Shown here: piece by piece, positions 31,901 to 39,600 of the stretch
How positions within the stretch are numbered: the first letter of the stretch is position 1
How the letters are laid out: each line of letters begins with the position of its first letter
Source: Verrucomicrobiia bacterium
GTDB lineage: Bacteria > Verrucomicrobiota > Verrucomicrobiia > Opitutales > Opitutaceae
Assembly: GCA_011525695.1 (NCBI GenBank)
Contig: WYBX01000076.1
Span: 1 to 47,782 of the forward strand
Length of the DNA: 47,782 nt
Direction of reading: 5' to 3'
The notes under the pieces: model-generated
Seen by the model: the letters and a program-made list of their open reading frames with translations, nothing else
What the model was told of the DNA's origin: nothing
The model's database searches: none
Translations under genes and position numbers: made by a program

Positions 31901-33382
31901 GCGATCCTGCGATCGTTCGCTCCGGGGACCTATCATGTGGAAGTGACGGCGGGCGGCAATTCGGCGGGGGCGGTGATGCTGGGGATTTACGATGCGGAAT
32001 CCGCCCCGCGGATGGTGTATCTGGCGACGAGCGCATTTGCCGGGGTGGGCAACAAGGTCCTGGTGCAGGGATTCAATGTGGCTGGCGTTGCCACCGGGCG
32101 CAGTTACCTGATTCGCGCGCTCGGGCCATCACTTGGCGCCCGAGAGGCCCTGCCGGACCCTGCACTTGCCATCTTCGATCCCGCGGGATTGCCCGTCGGG
32201 GCGAACGACAATTGGGGCGGCGATGGCTCGCTTGTGTCGCTTGCCGCCGCGGTCGGGGCAATGCCGCTCCCGGCTGCAAGCAAGGATGCCGCCGTGAACT
32301 TCGTTCCCGCCGGAGCCGGCAGCTACGCCATCCAGGTGAGTGATACAACGGGCGCCACGGGGCGGGTCTTGTTGGAAATATTCGAAGCCGACGCGCTCCG
32401 CGCTGGTGCGCTGACGTCGGCGATCGTGGCGCAGCCGCAGGCCACAACGGTTCTTCCCGGGTCCCCCGCGACTTTCGGCGTGGTCGCGATCGGAAATCCG
32501 ACCCCCACCTTCCAATGGCGGAAAAACGGGGCTGCCATCCCTGGCGCCAGCGACGCGACGCTGGTCATCAGCTCCGCCCAGGCGAGCGATGCCGGTGATT
32601 ACACGGTGGTCGTCACCAACCCTGGCGGAACCGTTACCTCGTCCCCGGCGACGCTCGGCATTGTCGCGCAGCAGGCCTCCCATGGCATCATTGGCCACGG
32701 GTACATCGCGGGCAGCACGGTCACGATTTCGAACACACTCCATTATACCGGTACCGCTGCGGGAATCGGCTGGCAGGTCACCGTGCCTCCAGGCTGGAGT
32801 TACACGGGCGGTGGCGGCATGGAGGGTGACGTCAAACCCATGCCCGGCACGACCGATTCACTGGAATGGGCCTGGACCAGTCCGCCGCCCAGTCCGGTGA
32901 ATTTCACCTACACGCTCAGTGTGCCCGCATCGGAATCCGGCTCCACCAGCCTGGCGGCAACGGCCATCGTGCAGGTCGGGGGATCGCCCCTAAGCGTGGT
33001 TCCGACTCCAGGGGTGCTTACGATCGCGCCCGCGGATCTGCATCACAACGCCGACACCAACCAGAATTACGAGATTGGTCTGACCGAACTCCTGCGGGTG
33101 ATCGAACTCTACAACACCCGCAATGGCACGCTGCGGACCGGAGCGTATGCGGTCGATGAAACCAATGAAGAGGATGGCTTCGGCACGGACCCGGCGCGGC
33201 TCAATACCGCAGTCGTCACGCTGGCAAGGTATCATACGGCCGATACCAACCACGACGGCAAACTCGGCCTGACCGAGCTGCTGCGAGTCATCGAGCTCTA
33301 TAATTTCCGCAGCGGCACCGTGCGGACCGGCCAGTATCGCATCCAGGCCGGCACGGAAGATGGTTTCGCACCGGGGTACTGA
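25988..33382 (+). CDS. Giant secreted NHL/RCC1/Ig-repeat protein with EF-hand-like tail (secreted protein 1)
   Basis: A 2464-residue protein with signal peptide MKCLTLGCLASLLVVLAPTISAQ. Order: six NHL repeats (~24-340, 'STLAG...D G .. A.F..P.G.A.D..GN..V.D..N...RK'); Ig-like and He_PIG-type domains (~343-615); RCC1 block 1 (~616-885, 'VVAIAAG..HSLALK.DGTV.AWG.N..GQ..VP.GL'); two Ig-like; RCC1 block 2 (~1061-1331); two Ig-like; RCC1 block 3 (~1508-1781); Ig-like; a tandem domain with VRAVGPAL/IRALGPSL and ANDDWG/ANDNWG (~1873-2138); Ig-like; a 'GWQVTVPPGW' domain (~2228-2348); and two EF-hand-like loops (DTNQNYEIGLTE, DTNHDGKLGLTE), each followed by LLRVIELYN (~2352-2464). It is secreted and probably a surface or extracellular binding protein. 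No catalytic domain was recognised. Confidence 0.9.
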   Translation: MKCLTLGCLASLLVVLAPTISAQVYSVSTLAGAAGSLGYIDAQGADARFNQPVAVAVDGAGNVLVVAANNAALRKITPSGVVSTVAALPAGGAGVVLDGAGNAYVTDSSSHVIRRVAPDGSVSLFAGQPGTRGNANGSGEDARFNEPRGIAIDGGGNLFVSDTGNHTIRRVTSAGVVTTLAGLAGIGGNVDGPGPLARFNTPLGLAVDSSGCVYVADSGNRTVRKITATGEVSTLAGSPSSYNYNDGVGSAAGFSALKGLAVDATGALLATDAGTRTIRKITSAGVVSTIAGLASTSGSSDGVGSAARFQAPQGIAVDASGNFYIADSGSHTMRKGTFIPLPVTIEQPADVTVAAGADAVFSVVAAGPGPLTHAWQRQAQGAVGFATLGNDSGYAGVSSPTLTVQAVSEAMEGDQFRCLISGDGGTVTSATARLTVTAAPVITSANTATYYVGQPGSFRFSATGLPAPAFSVSAGVLPAWATLDATTGVLSGTPPNTTGSPRTVTVAATNASGTTTQSFTITVQAAPVAPAIPPPAAVGRVVASGQSLTLSISASGTGPLSYQWKRNGLALPGATATNYTIPSASARDGGYYQVVATGPGGTTSSAPIFVLVSYPSVEVVAWGSDLAVPTGLGAVVAIASGAGHNLALKSDGTVIGWGTNVEGQAAPPAGLSNVVAVAAGADHSLALKADGTVRAWGYNGSGQADVPAGLAGVVAIAAGQFHSLALKQDGTVVAWGSNSWGQCTVPAGLSDVVAIAAGYRHSLALKANGNVVSWGDTGGYTIPASVRDVVAIAASSSASMAAKTDGSVVVWGSSGFGLGNVPAGLSGVTSVALSYYQAIALKADGTLAVWGDNYNSPVALRDNLRSVVAISAGASLRLALRNASNDLAPTIPTPPASATVNLGQSVTFNAAATAGTAAINYQWMKDSVAISGATKASYTVSGVTAASAGSYYVVASNSLGSVTSGIATLTVNATPVVSATTGGRYPLAIGQDLTLALASTISPSATVQWRRNRVPIPGATGRSYTISNATLGHAGYYQAVYDDGSGAVFSAAIFVPVVPAVTQVFAWGYSSNETAVPVGMERVIAVAARGSANLALKADGTVTRWGGYSSTVPADLANVVAVATGASHFLALRADGTVIAWPLGSSDPAAWVPEGLTQVVAVSAGSGHSLALKGDGTVVAWGTATYGATAVPAGLSDVIAIAAGDGFSLVLRSDGSVVGWGNNYQGQASVPLDLAEVVGIAASSWVSLALKRDGTVAAWGSSDYGLSVVPPGLSDVVAISAGTGHSVAVKADGTITGWGYSYYGQTIPPPGLNGVFAAAAGNNHSVVVRDATDDGSPAIMTQPQGATAWLGQNVVLRVAADAGTAPMTYQWRKAGVSIPGATSTNFRIPVMSPAQAGTYDVVVSNYLGSAVSSPAILTVNPVAAVTTSPTGRYGLAVGQSLTLNGATALPGTVAYQWRRNGQPIPGATSASHVISNATWASGGTYQLVATNAIGSAASAPIYLAVPVGAQVRAWGDNSRGQTSVPAAVMEPIAIAAGQYHNLVLESDGTVVAWGSNTAGQCNVPPGLADVAAVAAGNNFSLALLDNGTVVTWGAINYTPSALTRAIAVAASPFSSSALALKADGTVIEWDASSVRVDTAIGGGEVVAIAMGGNHRVALMADGAVVQWGSGSSFNPAVVIPAGANPVVAIASGNEHVLALKSDGTVAAWDYSNPPGGIMVPTGLGGVRAIAGGSGVSFAVKSNGSVVTWGQYTSSLALGAGGLAPAYAISAGSSHALALRDASGDTAPAITTQPLAQAVTMGQSITLSVTATGIPPPTYQWYRNGIVISGATAESYTFTPYSTSDQAAYSVTVSNALGSITSDVILVTVNPDASVRGLLAGVARAEMDSELVGTFTIEGTASKQVLVRAVGPALTLFGMGGVLADPRISVTTAGGVVVAANDDWGLAANASQIATVSAQVGAHALPAGGKDAAILRSFAPGTYHVEVTAGGNSAGAVMLGIYDAESAPRMVYLATSAFAGVGNKVLVQGFNVAGVATGRSYLIRALGPSLGAREALPDPALAIFDPAGLPVGANDNWGGDGSLVSLAAAVGAMPLPAASKDAAVNFVPAGAGSYAIQVSDTTGATGRVLLEIFEADALRAGALTSAIVAQPQATTVLPGSPATFGVVAIGNPTPTFQWRKNGAAIPGASDATLVISSAQASDAGDYTVVVTNPGGTVTSSPATLGIVAQQASHGIIGHGYIAGSTVTISNTLHYTGTAAGIGWQVTVPPGWSYTGGGGMEGDVKPMPGTTDSLEWAWTSPPPSPVNFTYTLSVPASESGSTSLAATAIVQVGGSPLSVVPTPGVLTIAPADLHHNADTNQNYEIGLTELLRVIELYNTRNGTLRTGAYAVDETNEEDGFGTDPARLNTAVVTLARYHTADTNHDGKLGLTELLRVIELYNFRSGTVRTGQYRIQAGTEDGFAPGY

Positions 33383-33678
33383 GTCGTCCGCGGCATGATG
33401 CATTCAGGCTGGCAGTGCTCATTTATTGCGATGGGTTGGCCAATTGGTGCGCAGCAATGCACCTTGTCGGGGATCAGCGAAAAAGCAGTCTGGATACCCT
33501 AGGTTTCCCAATGAAACCGCCCTCTTGGGCTGAGGACAGGTGTTCCGAGTAACGGGGGTCGCGAGCCCTTCCTGCAAGTCCAGCAACGCTTCATCAAGCT
33601 CAGCCCTTCATGACGACCACCAATGATTTTCCTGTCTCGTTCGGTCGGTCCCAGATAGGCACCCCGCGATCGTTCAGG

Positions 33679-36600
33679 ATGCGGCTGCCATCTATCGCCT
33701 TCTGCCTGTGGATTCCGCTCGCACTCTGGCTCGTGGGGGCCACCGCTGCCCGCGCCCAGGCACCGGTCATCACCAGCGCTCCATTGAGTCAAATTGCGGT
33801 GGTGGGCCAGCCGGTCAGCATGTCGGTGACAGCCTCGGGCTCCGGATTGACCTATCAATGGAGGCGTAACGGCCAAGTGGTATCGGGCGAAACAACATCG
33901 TCGCTGAATCTGGCCAGCGCGACCGTGGCGGACGGTGGCTATTACGAAGTGCTGGTCAGCAATGGAGCCGGCGCTGCGATGGCCGTTTTCCATCTGCGCG
34001 TTGCCGTGGCCAGTTCGACGGTCGTGGCCTGGGGAAACAATTCATCCGGGCAGGCAACCGTGCCGGCCGGGCTCGACGATGCCAACCTCGTTTCGGCCGG
34101 CGGCTTTCACACGCTGGCCCTGAGGCCGGACGGCACCGTGATGGGATGGGGATTAAATACGTCCGGCCAAGTGACCATCCCCCCGGGGTTGAATAACATC
34201 GTCGCGGTTGCCGCGGGGGCAAATCATAGCCTGGCCCTGAGGGCAGACGGAACCGTGGTGGCGTGGGGCAGCAATTCAGCCGGCCAAAGCACGGTCACCG
34301 TAGGCTTGGGCAGCTTGAACAACGTCGTCGCAATCGCCGCAGGGGGTATGCACAGCGTGGCGTTAAAGGCGGACGGCACCGTCGTCGTTTGGGGAGATGG
34401 CAGCTTCGGGCAGAAAAACGTGCCGGCGAACCTGGCCGGCGTGGTAGCCGTGGCGAGTGGTGGAAACCATGTGCTCGCGTTGAAGTCGGACGGAACGGTC
34501 GTGGCGTGGGGATCGTTCCTGTCCGGCTCCATGACGGTGCCGCCTGGGTTGAGCAACGTCGTGGCCGTCGCCGGGGGACAGTCCCACAGTCTGGCCTTGC
34601 GACGGGATGGTACGGTTGTCGCGTGGGGCGACAATGCCCAGGGGCAGTCCACGGTGCCTCCGGGCCTGACGGATGTCGTTGCGATATCGGCCGCTGAAAA
34701 CTGCAGCATCGCGTTGCGTGGAAACGGCACGGTTGCCGCCTGGGGGAACAATTCCTGGGGGCAGAGCAATATTCCTGCGAATTTGAGCGGAGTTGGCGCG
34801 GTGTCTGTCGGAGCGAGGCATACCCTGGCGCTGGTGCCGGCCTACGTCTCGAGTGTCGAGCTGGCCTCCGAAACCAGGGTTATCCCCGTCGGGGGGAGCG
34901 TGACGTTTTCGGCGGTTGCGATCGGGTCCGGTCCCTTTTCCTACCAGTGGTATAGAGGCGGCACCCCTTTGGTGGACGGAACGGCAGTGTCGGGCGCCAC
35001 GACCCCAACCCTGACCGTGACCGACGTGCAGTATGCGGATGGTGGGGTGTATCACATCGAAATAAGGGCAGGTGACGATATAGCAATTTCCGGCGAGACG
35101 ATCGTGCAGGTGCCGCCGGCGATCACATCGCGGCCAAGGTCGAAGATTGCGGTCGCGGGAGGGACGGTCTCGTTTTCCGTCGCCGCCAGCGGCGGAGAAC
35201 CGTTGACGTATCAGTGGAAGCGAAACGGGCAGCCGATCGCCGGCGCAACGGGACCGGAGTTGACCTTGGAAGCGGTGACTCTCGCCGACCGCGGTACATA
35301 TTCCGTGGTGGTGCGGAACAGCACCGGAGGCGAAGCGATTTCAGTCGTGGTCCTGAATGTTAGCAGCGTGGCAAATGCCGGGGCAATCGCCGCATGGGGG
35401 CTCAATAATTCAGGGCAAACAACGCCTCCGTTCACCGGCAAACATTATACCGCCATCGATGTGGGGACCAGTCATACCCTTGCCTTGGCGAGCGATGGTA
35501 CCGTCACGGGCTGGGGCGGAAGCATTGCCGGCCTGACAACGGCTCCGGCCGGACTGGCTGACGTGGTCGCCATCGCTGCGAACAATGACGTGAACGTCGT
35601 ACTCAAGGCGGATGGATCGCTCGTCATCTGGGGACGCCCGACTTCCATTTATGCCCCATGGACGGTTCCGATGGACCTGAACCGGGTGATCGCGATTTCC
35701 CTGGGAACGCTGCGCGTCGCGCTGCGGGATGATGGCTCCGTTTATACCTGGGCGGATGGGAACGCCACGGCGACGCCGATTCCGGCTGGAAACGCCGTCG
35801 CGATCGCGGGTGGAAATGGGCACGGTCTGGCCTTGCGGGCCGACGGGACCATTTTTGCCTGGGGTGCAAATGAGAGTGGCCAATGCGATGTGCCCGCCGG
35901 CTTGGGCAATGTGACGGCCATTGCGGCGGGGGGAAACCACAGCCTGGCGCTGAGACCGGACGGCACCGTTGTCGCCTGGGGAGCGAATTTTCTGGGCCAA
36001 GCCGACGTGCCCGCCGGACTCACGGACGTCGTGGCAATTTCCGCGGCGTGGGAGATCTCGATGGCGCTGACGGCGGATGGCCGGGTCGTCGTATGGGGTG
36101 GTGGCAATCCCAGTGAGATCGTCCCTCCCACGGGATTGCCCGCGGCCAGCGCGATTAGTGCAGGGCGATACCATGTTGCGGCGCTGGTGGTGCCCGCGGC
36201 GCCTGTGATTGCGACGCAGCCATTGGGAATGACGGTGCCCGCCGGAGGCAACCTGACTCTGTCCGTCACGGTGAACGGAACCCCGCCGTTCGGTTATCAA
36301 TGGAAACGCAACGGCGTGCCGTTGCCGGCGAAGGATCCCGTGCTCGGATTGGCCGATCCGACGACCGCAATCCTGACGCTTACAAATCTGCAGGAGTCCG
36401 AGAGTGGCAGCTACACCGTCGATATCACCAACGCCGCCGGCGGCGTTTCGTCGGCTGCCGCCGTGGTGACGGTCAGCGACGGTTCATCGGTCGCGCCCAT
36501 CATCAAGGGGCAAACGTCATCGGTCGCGGTCCTCGCCGGGACTCCGGTTTCCTTCGCGGTCAATGCCGCTGGCGCGCAGCCACTCGCTTACCAATGGTAT

Positions 36601-39600
36601 CGAGGATCGGCGGGCAATACGTCCGCGCCGATTGAAGGAGCGGAAAGCAACTCGCTGACCGTGCCGCCGGCCGGCACGTCGGAATCCTACTGGGTGAGGA
36701 TCAGCAACCCAGGCGGCACCACGGATTCCGCGACCATGCGCGTCATGCCATGGGTGGCGCGCGACGCAGGATCAGGGTCAAGCAACCTCGGTGGGGCGGC
36801 CTATGCGAATGGCCGGTATTTTATAATGCGTTCAGAATACGGGGCGGTGTCCGCTGACGGTGTCTCGTGGGACCAATTTCATGCCGGAGGTTTCACCGTA
36901 TCGCGTGCAAATCCGATAGCCTATGGCAATGGGACTTACGTGGTCGGGGGCGGGAGCACCACCGGCAATATCTACATCTCGTCCGATGGCGTCAGCTGGT
37001 CGTCACGATTGAGCGCGCAGGACGGGATCGTCTCGCGCATCATTTTCAACGGGAATGTCTTCGTCGCCGTCGGAGATCACGGGCAGATCAGCACTTCGGT
37101 TGATGGTCTCACGTGGACGCTGCGGGATTATTCCTCGAATCTGGGCTTTAAGGACGTTGCTGTTGGCGGGAGTTTGCACGTTGCCGTGGGTGGTTCCGGC
37201 CTGATCGCGATCGCGAGTGACGATATGAGTTGGACGGAGGTTCCTGCACCCACGCACCATCCTTTTCTGGCCGTGACGTACGGTGAAGGCCGTTTTGTTG
37301 CCCTGGCTGGTCCGGCGTTCGATGCGCAGCGGTACCAGGTCTGGACTTCGGAGGATGGCAGTTCCTGGACACAGGTCAGTTTGCCCAGAATGCCCAGTGG
37401 GATCGAACTGCCGACAGGAAGCGGCAATGGCATCGCCTTTGGGGGCGGCATGTTTGTCATGGCAGTGGGGAAGAATCTGCTGCTCTCCGAGGATGGGGTC
37501 ACGTGGTCAGTCACGCCCGACTTCTTTCCCACTCAGACCATCTACCCCAATTCGCTCGCCTACGGCAATGGACGATTCCTGGCCGCGGGCCAGTCGGGCG
37601 CCTTGCTCCAGTCATTGCCCATTTCGGGCGCCGTCGAAATCTCGACGATTACCGCCTCCCACTTTGTCAACTCGGGCGAGTCGACTCTGCTTGAGGTCTC
37701 CTCCTCGGGACCCGGCCTCTCGCACCAGTGGTACCGGGGCACGAGCGGAAACACCTCGCAGCCGATTGCCGGTGCGAACGGCGCGTCGTTTTCCACCCCT
37801 GCGCTGACCGAGAGCCAAGCGTATTGGGTTCGGGTATCCAATGACCTCGGTGCGGTCGACGGGGCGACCATCGAGGTAAGTGTGGCGACTCCCCCGGTGG
37901 TCGTCACCAGCTCGCAACGGAGTTGGGAGATTCCGGCGGGAAAGCCGGTCACGCTCAGTGTACAGGTCAGCGGCGCACCGGCGGCAGATCTGCAGTGGTA
38001 TCGCGGACGGCGCGGCGACACTTCGGCACCCCTTGCCAATGCCGCGGAGGACACGCTGACCTTCACAGCAAGTGACAAAATAGAATATTATTGGCTGCAT
38101 GCCTCCAACATGGCCGGCACCGCCGACAGCGACGAGTTCCGCGTGGTGCCGTGGATCCAGTGGGGTAACGATATGGATATATCCAACATCCGTAACGTAG
38201 ACGGCACGCTGATCGCCGTCGGCGGTTATGATGTGAGGACCTCTGCCGATGGCCGCGTGTGGACCCTCCGGGCAACCATCAACAACTCCTACCTGCGCGA
38301 CATCGCCCGGGGTGCCGGGCTTTATGTCGCCGTCGGCGAGCGGGGATTTTATTCGTCGCCCGATTTGGTGACTTGGACGCAGCGGAATGTGCCGTCGGGG
38401 CCGGATTACAATGGGGCGCTCAGCCTCGCGTATGGAAACGGGGTCTTCGTGGCCGTCGGTTACGGCTGCGTCGTGTCGGCCGATGGAGTGAATTGGAGCA
38501 ATGTCTCGCTGCCGGCGGGCGTGCGACTGCTGTCGGTCGTCCACGACGGCGGCCAGTTCGTGGCCGGAGGCTCTGTTGCCGGCGCCAATCCCTGGCCGAC
38601 TGACATCGGCGCCGTGTTCACTTCGCCGGACGGGGTCTTCTGGACCCGCCAGCTGAACACTGGAGTCACCGATACTGCGAGCGACGACAGGACCGCAATC
38701 GATCGCATCGATTTTGTGGGAGGAAGATACATTGCAACGAGCAGCACCGGGAACATCGTGTTGACGTCTCCAGACTCCTCCAACTGGAGCCGGCGGGACC
38801 TGGATACGCACTTGGGAGGCAGTTGCCGTTCCATCGCCCATGCGAAGGGCCGTTACATGATCGGTACCGACAGCCACGGCTATTTCCTCTCCACCGATGC
38901 AGTGGATTGGGAGGCAAACGCAGGGCCCGTGGGAATGTCGACGAGGACGCTGGTGGAAATCGGCGGCGAGATTCTGGCGTCGGGCTCCACTGGGCTAATG
39001 TTTCGATCGCGCGATGGTTTTGAATGGACGCCCGAAGCAGGAGCGTCCCATCCGGCGATATTCAGCCTTGCCTACGGGGCGGGGCGGTACGTGGGGCTGG
39101 CCCACAACGCCACGTACTCGGCAACCGATGGACAGGGATGGCAGCGGATGGAAACTGATGTGAGCGGTCAGTCGTCGGGTCGGGTGATATTCGCGCTCGG
39201 CCAGTTTGTCGTGAATCTGGAGAATCAAGGCCAGGTGGCGACGTCACGGGACGGGAGGAACTGGCGCCGGTGCGTGGTCGAAGGAGCGACTTCCGCATTT
39301 GGCAACGTGGTGGGTGCGGGAACCCGTGTTTTCGCACTGGGAATCGCCGGAGGACTCGCCGTGACCAATGATCTCGAATCGTGGGTTTTCGTCGCGGATG
39401 CGGCGTCCGGAATGAGTTTCAGTGACATCGCCTTCGGGAGTGAGCTTTACGTTGCCGTTGGCAACGGGATTGCGACTTCGACGGACGGAACGGTGTGGGC
39501 GAAGCAGGAATTGAATGTTGGCAGCAATCTGCGAGCCGTCGCCCACGGGAGTGGTACTTTCGTCGCTGTTGGACGGAAGGACGGCAGCGAGTCGATTCTC

